A stretch of 64,000 nt of DNA from JALYXI01 sp963716685 (GTDB lineage: Bacteria > Acidobacteriota > Terriglobia > Bryobacterales > Bryobacteraceae). A model generated the notes under the pieces. It was not told where the DNA came from. It did not search any database and saw only the letters and a list, made by a program, of their open reading frames with translations. Shown here one piece after another: positions 1 through 8,247 of the stretch; the stretch's first letter is position 1; each line of letters begins with the position of its first letter. The position numbers and the translations under genes were made by a program. Where the stretch lies: assembly GCA_963716685.1 (NCBI GenBank), contig CAVQTR010000003.1, positions 124,001 to 188,000 on the forward strand, in the 5' to 3' direction.

Positions 1-2
1 AA

Positions 3-488
3 CAGATGGGCGTGCCGGGGCCGTGGTACGAAAGGCTGCCGCACTTCCGGATGGGTTTCACCCCGAGCGCGGGAAAGGAACTGCAATCTGAGTATCTGCT
101 GCCTCGCCGGAATGCTGTGGAGGCGATTTTGGCTGTGGAGCGGCTGCGGGACCAGATCACGCCGCACCTGATGATTTCGGAGATCCGCACCATTGCCGCG
201 GACGATTTCTGGATGAGCACATGTTACGAGCAGCCGAGCGTTGCCATTCACTTCACGTGGAAGCAGGACTGGCCGGCGGTGAGCCGCGTGCTGCCCGTGA
301 TCGAAAAGGAACTCGGTCCGTTTCAGCCACGGCCGCACTGGGGCAAGCTATTCACGCTGTCTCCGGCGGCCATTCAGGGCAGATATCCGAAGCTGGCAGC
401 ATTTCGCGAACTGGCGGCGAAGTACGACCGCAAAGGGAAGTTTCGCAACTCGTTCCTTGACACCAACGTTTTCGGGAAAACGGCGTAA
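3..488 (+). CDS. FAD-linked sugar/alditol oxidase, C-terminal part (5' truncated by window)
   Basis: The frame is open to the left edge, so the first Met at 6 is not the start and only the last ~160 residues are present. The segment resembles the C-terminal substrate domain of D-arabinono-1,4-lactone oxidase/alditol oxidase-type VAO flavoproteins: a stretch with AIHFTWKQDW, a PRPHWGK motif near the FAD/substrate site, then YPKLAAFRELAAKYDRKGKF followed by RNSFL near the end. Such enzymes oxidise sugars, sugar alcohols or their lactones with O2 or another acceptor. The N-terminal FAD-binding domain lies outside the window, so substrate cannot be judged. The convergent cupin/VOC/AraC/dehydratase block downstream also suggests sugar oxidation, which is inference only. 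Confidence 0.75.
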   Translation, partial: QMGVPGPWYERLPHFRMGFTPSAGKELQSEYLLPRRNAVEAILAVERLRDQITPHLMISEIRTIAADDFWMSTCYEQPSVAIHFTWKQDWPAVSRVLPVIEKELGPFQPRPHWGKLFTLSPAAIQGRYPKLAAFRELAAKYDRKGKFRNSFLDTNVFGKTA

Positions 489-493
489 CGCGT

Positions 494-643
494 TTACGCC
501 GTGGTCAGCGCTTCCGCCAGCGGCAGTTCCGCTGCATGGACCAGACAATCCGGCGTGAGCCAAACCAGCTGGAAGCGTATCAGGAGATCACGCGCAGCGG
601 TACGTTCCTGTTCGGACGGGACTTTGTGGGCTTCGTGCATCAT
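494..643 (-). pseudogene. possible remnant of a PIN-domain (VapC-like) protein
   Basis: This 49-codon minus-strand frame starts at tandem ATGs (643) and ends at TAA. It fills most of the otherwise empty gap 489-684. Its core (QERTAARDLLIRF then LTPDCLVHAAEL) has the look of the middle of a PIN-domain toxin, where an ER..LL.RF helix is followed by LT....A.EL. The N-terminal acidic residues and the C-terminal catalytic region are absent, and the frame stays open upstream into the cupin gene without a better start. It is therefore more likely a decayed fragment than a working gene. No antitoxin is seen beside it. The identification is weak. Confidence 0.25.
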
Positions 644-684
644 GCGAACGAAGTACGGCCGAGCCGCTTTTTGTCTCCCAATTT

Positions 685-1065
685 TTATCGGGTAGTCACC
701 TCTTCCCGCTCGCCGCGACGGAGGTAGTCGTCATCTTTCGATAACCAGTCGGTGCGAATGGGAGAAAAGATGTCCAGATCCAGCGTGTCCTCGAGAGCGA
801 TGGCGCGATGCGGAACATTCGAAGGGATGTGCAGGATCTCGCCCTCATGCACCACCACTTCGCGGCCCTGCAGCTCGAATTTCAAAGCGCCTTTCAGAAT
901 GTAGGTAATCTGCTCGCTTTCGTGCTGGTGCAGAGGCACAACGGCGTCCTTGTTGAGAAAAACCTGCGCGACCATGGCCTTTTCCCCCGTGAAAATCTTG
1001 CGGGAGATCACGTCGCTCATCGTCTCCAGAGGCACCGCTGCCCAGCTTGTATGTCGATGTTCCAT
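685..1065 (-). CDS. cupin domain protein
   Basis: This is a 126-residue single-domain cupin. The first cupin motif is visible as a His-rich stretch (VVPLHQHESEQITYIL, two His and one Glu as metal ligands, about residues 38-53). The second motif follows with GEILHIPSNVPHRAIA (about 76-91). Small cupins of this type bind a divalent metal and act as isomerases, dioxygenases or sensors; substrate cannot be predicted. It is last in a minus-strand run (ALDH, dehydratase, AraC, VOC, cupin) with only 10 bases to the VOC gene, so co-transcription is likely. Confidence 0.85.
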   Translation of the reverse strand: MEHRHTSWAAVPLETMSDVISRKIFTGEKAMVAQVFLNKDAVVPLHQHESEQITYILKGALKFELQGREVVVHEGEILHIPSNVPHRAIALEDTLDLDIFSPIRTDWLSKDDDYLRRGEREEVTTR

Positions 1066-1075
1066 GGAAACGATT

Positions 1076-1495
1076 CTACTTCTCCGCCGCCCACGGATCG
1101 TATTCGCCGATCGACCAGATGTGTCCTTCGGGGTCGCGGCAGGTGAACGCTTTCCCGCCGTAATCCATTTCCTTCAGGTCGAAGATCATTTCCGCCCCTG
1201 CTGCTTTCGCCGTTTCGTAGATGGGCAGGCAATCGGGTACGGCCAGGTATGCCGACTGCGTTTCTCTGTTGCCAACTTCGTCCGGCTGAACCATGTTCGC
1301 CGCGGACGGCGACCCGTTCTCCACCGAGCCGAGCATGATCATGCCGGTGCCGAACGTCATCTGCGCATGCGCAACAGTGGTTTCACCCGCCATATAGACG
1401 GCGTGCTTACGAAATCCAAATGCGCTCTCGAGCCAGGCGATCATCCTAAGCGCGTCGCGGTAGCGCATCCCGGGAATGACAGTGGAATTGTTCAT
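1076..1495 (-). CDS. VOC superfamily (glyoxalase/bleomycin-resistance-like) protein
   Basis: This 139-residue protein has the paired beta-alpha-beta-beta-beta modules of the vicinal oxygen chelate superfamily. It opens with VIPGMRYRDALRMIAWLESAFGF, continues with AHAQMTFGTGMIMLG, and the second module ends in FTCRDPEGHIWSIGEYDPW, the typical DPEGH.W.....P closing motif. Family members include glyoxalase I, dioxygenases and antibiotic-binding proteins. This PhnB/YkcA-like subtype has no assigned reaction. It lies 10 bases upstream of the cupin gene and 50 bases downstream of the AraC regulator. Confidence 0.85.
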   Translation of the reverse strand: MNNSTVIPGMRYRDALRMIAWLESAFGFRKHAVYMAGETTVAHAQMTFGTGMIMLGSVENGSPSAANMVQPDEVGNRETQSAYLAVPDCLPIYETAKAAGAEMIFDLKEMDYGGKAFTCRDPEGHIWSIGEYDPWAAEK

Positions 1496-1545
1496 GCCGA
1501 CATGCTGACACGGCGTGAAATGCTCCGGCTAGGAAAAATCGGAAG

Positions 1546-2346
1546 TCAGGTAAGCGGAACGTGGTTCAACCACCTTCCGCGCGCGGCGCTATACGTGGTC
1601 GGATCGATCCCGGAGAACGCCCGGAAGTCTTTGCTGAAGTGCGACTGGTCGTAATATCCGCAATCAAGCGCGAGCCTGTCCCAGCGCATCTCCGCTCCGG
1701 TGTGGAGGCGCCGCAGTGCACGCTGGAAACGATCGATGCGGCTCCAGAGCTTGGCTGAGATTCCCGCGTCTTCGCAAAAGATCTGATGGAGGCGGCGTTC
1801 GCTGATGCCGAGAGAACGGGCAACCGGCCGCACTCGGTTCTCGCGAAGCGCGAGCATCGCAGCTTTCAGGGCAGGCCTCCGATCCACATTTCGGCCTCGC
1901 AGACACTGCACCAGAGAAGCATCCAGCTGAGCGAGTTTCTGTTCAGGCGTTTCCTGTTCGCGCAAGCAGTGGCGCAGACGCCCTAAATTGCCCAGATCGT
2001 CCAGTGAAACAGAGAGCTCGAAGAACTGATCCGCCCGTTGTCTGAGCCATGGACCGAGCCCGCCCGGATGGAAGATCACGCCGACCAATTCGGCCATATC
2101 CCGCGTGTGAATCACCTCAAAGCGCGCACGCGGCCCTACCAGAATTGCCGGAGCGATGGACGTGCAAATGTCCGAATCCGAGGCACACTCCGTCAGGCAA
2201 TCCGAAGCGAGCGAAATCACCATCTGCACACAGCCGTTGGGCAGCACCCGTTCGCGCTGATGCGCAACATGCGGAGCGCGGGTAAACCAGAGCGAACGAA
2301 TGCATCCCTCGAGCGGAAGCGATGGCCGGCGCTCCAGGTAGATCAT
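1546..2346 (-). CDS. AraC-family transcriptional regulator
   Basis: The protein has 266 residues. The C-terminal ~100 residues carry the double helix-turn-helix of the AraC/XylS family: first helix pair around VRPVARSLGISERRLHQIF, second with LALDCGYYDQSHFSKDFRAFSGIDPTTY, the classic GY.D.SHF...F....G..P signature. The N-terminal ~150 residues begin LPLEGCIRSLWFTRAP and contain VLPNGCVQMVISL, resembling the DUF6597-type effector domain. It stands 6 bases downstream of the sugar-acid dehydratase in the same direction, so it probably regulates this catabolic block. Its ligand is unknown. Confidence 0.88.
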   Translation of the reverse strand: MIYLERRPSLPLEGCIRSLWFTRAPHVAHQRERVLPNGCVQMVISLASDCLTECASDSDICTSIAPAILVGPRARFEVIHTRDMAELVGVIFHPGGLGPWLRQRADQFFELSVSLDDLGNLGRLRHCLREQETPEQKLAQLDASLVQCLRGRNVDRRPALKAAMLALRENRVRPVARSLGISERRLHQIFCEDAGISAKLWSRIDRFQRALRRLHTGAEMRWDRLALDCGYYDQSHFSKDFRAFSGIDPTTYSAARGRWLNHVPLT

Positions 2347-2352
2347 TCGGTT

Positions 2353-4075
2353 CTAGTGAATCTCAGGTTCCGGCGTAGCGCCGCCCCGTTCCAGGAAATC
2401 GAAATCGCAGCCCTCGTGCGCCTGCATCACGCGCTCGTGATAGAGAGCTCCGTAGCCACGTGGATACTGCGACACCGGCGCCACCCACAGCGCGCGCCGG
2501 CGCGCGAACTCTTCGTCTGAAATCAGCGCGTTCAGAGTACGCGCGGGAACGTCGAGCGAAATCAGATCGCCATCCTGCACCAGCGCGAGAGGCCCGCCCG
2601 CATAGCTTTCGGGAGAGACGTGCAGGACGCAGGTTCCGTAAGATGTGCCGCTCATGCGCGCGTCGGAGATGCGCACCATATCGCGAACCCCCTTCACCAG
2701 CAGTTTCTGCGGGATTGGCAGCATGCCCCATTCCGGCATGCCGGGGCCGCCAAGCGGGCCCGCGTTCTGCAGAATCAAAACGGAATCTTCCGTCACCTCG
2801 AGATCGTCGCGATTGATTTTGGCTTCCATATCCGCATAGTTGCGGAAGACGACCGCTGGCCCGGTGTGCTGCAACAGCCGCGGATCCGCCGCAGACGTTT
2901 TGATCACCGCGCCATCGGGTGCGAGATTTCCATACAGAATCGCGGTGCCGCCGCTCGCCACCAGCGGATTGTCCCGCGGCCGGATGACATCCGGCTGATG
3001 CACCGCTGCGCCTTGCAGATTTTCGCCGACGGTGCGGCCGTTTACCGTCATGCAGTCCAGGTGCAGCAGTTCCGGAATCTCCGCCATCAGCGCCAGCAGG
3101 CCGCCGGCATAAAAGAAATCCTCCATCAGATACTTGCCGGAGGGACGAATGTTCGCCAACACGGGAACACGCCGCGAAATGTCATCAAACCGATTCAGCG
3201 GCAGATCAAGACCGCAGCGCCGCGCCAGCGCCACCAGATGGATGATCGCGTTCGTGGAACCGCCGATCGCCATGTCAACGGTTATGGCATTCTCGAAGGC
3301 ATCCATGGTCAGCAGGGCGGTCGGCGTGACATCTTCCCAGATCATTTCCACGATGCGGCGTCCGCAGTCCATCGCCATGCGCACGTGGTTGGAATCGGCG
3401 GCCGGGATGGAGGAAGCACCGGGCATAGTGATGCCCAGAGCATCCGCAATCGCCGTCATGGTGGACGCCGTTCCCATGGTCATGCAGAAACCGGGGGAGC
3501 GCGCCATGCCGCCTTCCATGTCGTTCCACTCCTGATCGGTGATAGCGCCGGCGCAGCGCTCGGCCCAGAACTTCCAGATATCGGTACCGCTTCCGAGCGG
3601 CTGCCCTTTCCAGTTGCCGCGCAGCATCGGGCCGGCGGGAAAATAGATGACCGGCAGATTCATGCTGATCGCGCCCATGAGCAGGCCTGGCGTTGTCTTG
3701 TCGCAGCCCCCCATCAGCACCGCGCCGTCCACCGGCAGGCTGCGCAGGTATTCTTCCGTCTCCATTGCCAGCAGATTGCGGTACAGCATGGGGCTGGGCT
3801 TCATATACGTCTCCGTGATGGAGAACGCAGGCACTTCCACTGGAAAGCCGCCGGCCTGCCAGACGCCATTCTTCACCGCCTCCGCGCGCTCGCGCAGGTG
3901 CGAGTGGCAGACGTTGATTTCGCTCCAGGTGTTGAGGACCGCCACCACCGGGCGGCCGGTGAAATCCTCGCGGCGATAGCCAGGCTGCTTCATGCGCGAG
4001 CGATGCGCTGAATCCGCGCATGGTGGCCGGACCAAACCAGCGGAAGCTTCGTAACTCTTCGGGTGCTTTTCTCAT
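2353..4075 (-). CDS. IlvD/Edd-family sugar-acid dehydratase (arabinonate/xylonate type), frameshifted near the N-terminus
   Basis: Iron-sulfur dehydratase that removes water from aldonic acids such as L-arabinonate or D-xylonate to give 2-keto-3-deoxy acids. Visible motifs are NTWSEINVCHSHLRERAE, the cluster cysteines in GGCDKTTPG and ARSPGFCMTMGTAS, and the sugar-acid version of the C-terminal signature, SDARMSGTSYGTCVLHVSPE. Dihydroxy-acid dehydratase has a different form there. The family N-terminus LRSFRWFG is encoded from an ATG at 4075 in one frame; the rest (HRSRMKQPGYRREDF onward) lies in another. Removing one base near 4009 joins them as GFAHRSRMKQ and gives 573 residues, a normal length. 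The only start in the main frame would be a TTG at 4035, which truncates the family N-terminus. It lies 12 bases downstream of the aldehyde dehydrogenase, a typical pathway partner. Confidence 0.9.
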
Positions 4076-4087
4076 GAGACGCGGGAA

Positions 4088-5533
4088 CTAACTTACTCGC
4101 CAGCAGATCAGCTTCGGTTCAGTCATTTCTTCCACCGCATAGCGCGGTCCTTCCCTTCCGATGCCTGAGTTCTTGACGCCGCCATATGGCATATGGTCCG
4201 CGCGGAAGGTGGGGACATCATTGATGAGCACGCCGCCCGCGCGAAGTTTGCGCGCGGCCTGGAAGGCGCGCTGCAGATGCTGCGTGTAAATGCCCGCCTG
4301 CAATCCGAAAGGCGTCCCGTTCACCAGCTCAATCGCGCCATCCAGGCTGGTGTAGCGATTCACCGCGACCAGCGGGCCGAACAGTTCCTTCCGCATAAGC
4401 GTGCTTTGCTCCGGCACATCGGCCAAAACGCCAGGCTGAATGGTCGCGTTGGTTCGGTTCCCTCCCGTAAGCACCTTTGCTCCCTGGCTTACCGCTTCCT
4501 GCGTCCAGCTTTCCACACGGCGCGCTGCGTCCTCGCTGATCAGGGATGCAATCTGTGTGCTGTCTTCGCCCGGAGGCCCGACGCGCAGCTTCTCGACCGC
4601 GCCAACCAGCTTCTCCAGCAGCGCCGGAGCAACACTCTCGTGCGCATACACGCGCTGTACGGAAATGCAGATCTGCCCGCTGAACCCATAACCGCCCTGC
4701 ACGATGCGCGTGACCGCGGCATCAAGATCGGCATCCGGCTCAATGATCACCGCCGAATTTCCGCCCAGCTCCAGCGTGACTTTCTTCAGTCCGGCTGCGG
4801 CGCGAATGGTGCGTCCCGTCTCCACGCTGCCGGTGAACGTAATCATGTCGATCTCGGGACATTCGACCAGCGCTCGGCCCACTGTTTCTCCGGGGCCGGT
4901 GACCACGTTGTAGGCGCCCGCCGGTGCTCCCGCTTCGTGAAAGAGGCGGGCCAGCTTCAACGCGCTCAACGGTGTCTGCTCCGAAGGCTTGTGGACCACG
5001 GCATTGCCGCCGGCCAGCGCCGGCCCCAGCTTGTGCAGCGCCAGGTTCAGCGGAACGTTAAACGGAGTAATGATGCCAATCACGCCGAGCGGCTCCCGAA
5101 TGGTCATCGCCATTCGGCCGGCGCCGATGGAGGCTCCATCGATGGGAACCACTTCGCCATGCAGCCCGCGCGCCACGATGGACGAAGCCAGCAGCGTCTG
5201 CAGGCCGCGATCCACTTCCACACGCGCCTCCGAAATCGGCTTGCCCGTTTCGAGGCTGATGGCGGAGGCAAACGCGGCGTGGTCGCGGCGCAGCAGGGCG
5301 GCTATGCGATCCAGTAACTCGGCGCGCTCGTAATTGCTCCAGTTGGCCAGCACCGCGGCTGCCTGGCGGGCTGAATGCGCGGCGCGATCCACCAGCTCCG
5401 GGGTGCCCTGCGGTACGGTCGCAACCGGCGAACCGTCGTAGGGAAGGCGAATGGTGTCGCTCGTTTCCGTCCGAATCCACTGATCGCCGATCGGCAGCAG
5501 ATAATCCTGCGAAACTTCTTCGAGTACTTGCAT
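4088..5533 (-). CDS. NAD(P)-dependent aldehyde dehydrogenase
   Basis: This 481-residue enzyme has the standard aldehyde dehydrogenase layout. NAD-binding residues are seen in GIITPFNVPLNLALHKLGPALAGGNAVVHKPSEQTP and TFTGSVETG; the general-base Glu lies in TLELGGNSAV and the catalytic Cys in FSGQICISVQRVYAH. KELFGPLV and PYGGVKNSGIGREGPRYA complete the C-terminal part. The closest look is to the lactaldehyde/non-phosphorylating glyceraldehyde dehydrogenase group. Placed directly before a sugar-acid dehydratase, it may oxidise the aldehyde made after keto-deoxy acid cleavage (glycolaldehyde) or alpha-ketoglutaric semialdehyde. The exact substrate is inferred from context. Confidence 0.9.
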   Translation of the reverse strand: MQVLEEVSQDYLLPIGDQWIRTETSDTIRLPYDGSPVATVPQGTPELVDRAAHSARQAAAVLANWSNYERAELLDRIAALLRRDHAAFASAISLETGKPISEARVEVDRGLQTLLASSIVARGLHGEVVPIDGASIGAGRMAMTIREPLGVIGIITPFNVPLNLALHKLGPALAGGNAVVHKPSEQTPLSALKLARLFHEAGAPAGAYNVVTGPGETVGRALVECPEIDMITFTGSVETGRTIRAAAGLKKVTLELGGNSAVIIEPDADLDAAVTRIVQGGYGFSGQICISVQRVYAHESVAPALLEKLVGAVEKLRVGPPGEDSTQIASLISEDAARRVESWTQEAVSQGAKVLTGGNRTNATIQPGVLADVPEQSTLMRKELFGPLVAVNRYTSLDGAIELVNGTPFGLQAGIYTQHLQRAFQAARKLRAGGVLINDVPTFRADHMPYGGVKNSGIGREGPRYAVEEMTEPKLICWRVS

Positions 5534-5576
5534 GCGTATGTGCCCGGAGCCATCATAACCCCGGAGTGACGCGGCG

Positions 5577-6806
5577 TCAGGTGACGATGCCGAGGCCGCT
5601 CAACCGCTCCACCAGGTAATCCTGATAGAAGGTTTCCGGATCGAAAGACCGCAGCGTCGCCGGGTCATGCAGGAACGAGTGGTCGAGCGGGTGCATGCCG
5701 TCATAATGAACGTGCCACCCGCGGGCGCGCAGTGCCGGACTGAAGCGCGGCAACCGCTCGCCGAAGACTTTGCGCATGCCGTGCTCCTGCGAACGAATGG
5801 GGTAATGCCGCAGCAAAAACTTGAAGGGAGAAATGCGGCGGCCCGGGAAGGTCGCATCGTGGCCGCCGCTTTCGGCGCACTCAAATTCTCCCTCCTGCCG
5901 CTTCCACGCTCTTATCTGAAGGAAATACGCCGGGAACGTGGGGAAGTGGAACGATCGGAACTGCCCGGCGAGCGGCTGGTCGTCGCGATACCCGTCTCCC
6001 ACCGGCGGAAATGTCGCGCAGATATGATTGATCGCATTGAACCCATCCATTTCTGCGCGATACAGCGCCTCCCGCATCGGTACTTCCGGCCATGGCGATT
6101 CGCGAATCTCGTCGGGGTCCAGATGAACGAACCAGTTCGCATCGGTCTCGCGCGCCAGAGCCTCTTTGCGCTGCAGCATGCGGTGCCACTCGTGGGTCGC
6201 CGTGGGACCCTCGGGCGGGAATTTCTCGATGCGAATGAGGCCGTGTCCCAGAAATGCGGCGGCTCGGGCCGCGGTTTTGTCCGTGGACCAGTTGTCCAGC
6301 AGGATAACCTCCAGGCCCTGCGCGATGGTGTGTTCCAGAAAGGATTCGATTACATCCTCTTCGTTGTAGGCGCCGGCCAGACCTACCACGCGAAACGTGG
6401 AGGGCGCTTCCATGGCGCGGGGGCGGCGCACCACGCTAAGAATCGTCCGCTGCCGGTCGTCCGAACCTGCGGTGCCGCAAAAGCCATGGAACATCACTTC
6501 AAGGCCCGCCTCTTCCCATGTGCGGCGGATGCCGCCGAGGCTCTCTTCGTCTCTGCGCGCCGTCAGAACCGCAAGAGGAGCCTGTTCCAGCAGGAAGGGC
6601 AAACGAGCCAGCAAATGGGCGCCGATTTCCGGGCAGAACAATACCGCCTTTCCGAAATCGTCATTGTTTTCCGGGTCGGCGGACTCCAGACGAGGGCCGG
6701 TGACCACGGCGCAGCCATAATGTTCCGCCAGATAGGCTGCGAATTGGTAGGGAATCAATTGGGGTTCATTATCGCACTGCGCCACCAGCACCGCCGGTGA
6801 GAGCAT
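5577..6806 (-). CDS. family 2-like glycosyltransferase
   Basis: The protein has 409 residues. After an N-terminal region of about 130 residues without recognised motifs comes a GT-A fold: VVGLAGAYNEEDVIESFLEHT (start of the nucleotide-sugar site), VILLDNWSTDKTA, and HLDPDEIRESPW, where DPDE serves as the metal-binding DxD equivalent. The C-terminal part holds many aromatic and His residues (FLLRHYPIRSQEHGMRK). It probably transfers a sugar to a glycan or surface polymer; donor and acceptor are unknown. It lies 43 bases upstream of the aldehyde dehydrogenase in the same direction, and diverges from rpiA with only 24 bases between. Confidence 0.8.
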   Translation of the reverse strand: MLSPAVLVAQCDNEPQLIPYQFAAYLAEHYGCAVVTGPRLESADPENNDDFGKAVLFCPEIGAHLLARLPFLLEQAPLAVLTARRDEESLGGIRRTWEEAGLEVMFHGFCGTAGSDDRQRTILSVVRRPRAMEAPSTFRVVGLAGAYNEEDVIESFLEHTIAQGLEVILLDNWSTDKTAARAAAFLGHGLIRIEKFPPEGPTATHEWHRMLQRKEALARETDANWFVHLDPDEIRESPWPEVPMREALYRAEMDGFNAINHICATFPPVGDGYRDDQPLAGQFRSFHFPTFPAYFLQIRAWKRQEGEFECAESGGHDATFPGRRISPFKFLLRHYPIRSQEHGMRKVFGERLPRFSPALRARGWHVHYDGMHPLDHSFLHDPATLRSFDPETFYQDYLVERLSGLGIVT

Positions 6807-6830
6807 TCAGAATGGGTAGGGGGATTCGGC

Positions 6831-7544
6831 ATGAGCGAACAACAATCGGCAACGGACCATCTGAAGCAGGCGGCTGCCACCCGCGCGGCTGAGCAGCTGC
6901 AGGACGGCATGATCGTAGGCCTGGGCTCGGGCAGCACGGCGAGACTCGCGGTCGACGCGATCGGCCGCCGTGTAAAAGCCGGGCTGCGCATCGTCGGCAT
7001 ACCCACTTCGGAACTGACGGCGGAACAGGCGCGCGGCCTCGGAATCGTGCTCTCGACTTTGGGAGAGCACCCGCGCATCGATGTAACCATCGACGGTGCC
7101 GATGAGGTGGAACTGGACACGCTGAACTTGATCAAGGGCGGTGGCGGCAATCTGCTGCGCGAGAAAATCGTGGCGACCGCGAGCCAACGTCTGGTCATCG
7201 TGGTGGACCAAAGCAAGCTGGTCAGGCAGCTGGGGACGGGGTTCAAGGTTCCGGTGGAGGTCGCGCAGTTTGGCTGGCAATCGACGGCTCGAAACATGGA
7301 GCCGCTGAAAGCCAACCCCGGGCTGCGAATGCAGGCGAACGGAAGCCCTTACATCACCGATGGAGGAAACTATATTTTCGATTGCGCCTTCGGCCCGATC
7401 CCTTCCCCCGCCGGGCTGCAGCAGCAGCTGGACGGCGTTGTTGGCGTGGTGGAGCACGGTCTGTTCATAGGGATGACTTCTCAGGTGGTGATCGGAACCC
7501 GCGACGGCGTGCAGCAGATGGAACGGCGGCCGCCCGGAAATTGA
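6831..7544 (+). CDS. rpiA: ribose-5-phosphate isomerase A
   Basis: RpiA interconverts ribose 5-phosphate and ribulose 5-phosphate in the pentose phosphate pathway. The 237-residue length is normal. The phosphate loop GLGSGSTARLAV is near residue 30, the catalytic Asp motif VTIDGADEVE near 85, and the Lys/Glu motif IKGGGGNLLREKIVA near 103. A C-terminal NYIFDCAFG and VVGVVEHGLFIGM complete the family pattern. It is transcribed alone, diverging from the glycosyltransferase; the next gene starts about 30 bases downstream. Confidence 0.96.
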   Translation: MSEQQSATDHLKQAAATRAAEQLQDGMIVGLGSGSTARLAVDAIGRRVKAGLRIVGIPTSELTAEQARGLGIVLSTLGEHPRIDVTIDGADEVELDTLNLIKGGGGNLLREKIVATASQRLVIVVDQSKLVRQLGTGFKVPVEVAQFGWQSTARNMEPLKANPGLRMQANGSPYITDGGNYIFDCAFGPIPSPAGLQQQLDGVVGVVEHGLFIGMTSQVVIGTRDGVQQMERRPPGN

Positions 7545-7575
7545 CCAGGCAAATTGCCAGGTTGTATAGTTGCTC

Positions 7576-8247
7576 ATGGCACTCCGCCACAGTCTCACGT
7601 ACGTCATGTTCCTTCCGCTGAGCGCGGCCGCACTGGCCGGTCAGTCCGGCGCACCCATGGTGCAGCCTGGCGCTCCGGGGAAGATGAACACCACGCTCTC
7701 GCCCGAAACTGTCATCAACCCCCAGCGGGCTCCCTCCGCCGGCGATATCAGCTTTATGCAGGGCATGATCATGCACCATTCGCAGGCCGTGGAGATGACG
7801 GAACTGCTCCGCGCTCGCACGCATAACAAGGCTCTGCTCGCACTGGGAAACCGTATCAGCATCTCGCAGACGGACGAAATCAAATACATGAAGCAATGGC
7901 TGACGGATCGCGGCCAGCCGGTGGACGGCGGAATGGATCACATGCATCACATGGCCGGCATGAAACCCGGCATGAAGATGGACATGAGTTCCATGGCCAT
8001 GATGCCTGGAATGCTGACGCCGCAGCAGATGACGGCACTGCGGAACGCTACCGGCCGAACCTTCGACCATCTGTTCCTGACGGGCATGATTCAGCATCAC
8101 ACCGGGGCGCTGATCATGGTGAAGGAACTGTTTGACACACCGGGAACCGGGCAGGACAACGTGCTGTTCGATTTCGCGACGGACGTAGACAACACACAGC
8201 GCGCGGAGATCGAAATTATGCGGGGAATGCTGAAGGAGAAATCATGA
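7576..8247 (+). CDS. exported DUF305 protein with Met/His-rich segment
   Basis: About 223 residues from the ATG at 7576 (a TTG two codons earlier is possible). The N-terminus looks like a signal peptide ending near AALAG. Two DUF305-type ferritin-like helical motifs are seen: FMQGMIMHHSQAVEMTELL and LTGMIQHHTGALIMVKELF. Between them lies a segment very rich in Met and His (MDHMHHMAGMKPGMKMDMSS), as in periplasmic copper-binding proteins. Copper or other metal handling is therefore plausible, although DUF305 has no settled function. Its stop overlaps the start of the LVIVD gene by four bases (ATGA), so the two are translationally coupled. Confidence 0.88.
   Translation: MALRHSLTYVMFLPLSAAALAGQSGAPMVQPGAPGKMNTTLSPETVINPQRAPSAGDISFMQGMIMHHSQAVEMTELLRARTHNKALLALGNRISISQTDEIKYMKQWLTDRGQPVDGGMDHMHHMAGMKPGMKMDMSSMAMMPGMLTPQQMTALRNATGRTFDHLFLTGMIQHHTGALIMVKELFDTPGTGQDNVLFDFATDVDNTQRAEIEIMRGMLKEKS

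Noticed and set aside
536..727. Plus-strand 63-codon frame after the oxidase gene
   Set aside because: It runs into the 3' end of the cupin gene on the opposite strand and has no ribosome-binding site or known motif.
2620..4011. 463-codon plus-strand frame across the dehydratase
   Set aside because: Antisense to IlvD/Edd motifs; composition rich in Arg, His and Ala without domains.
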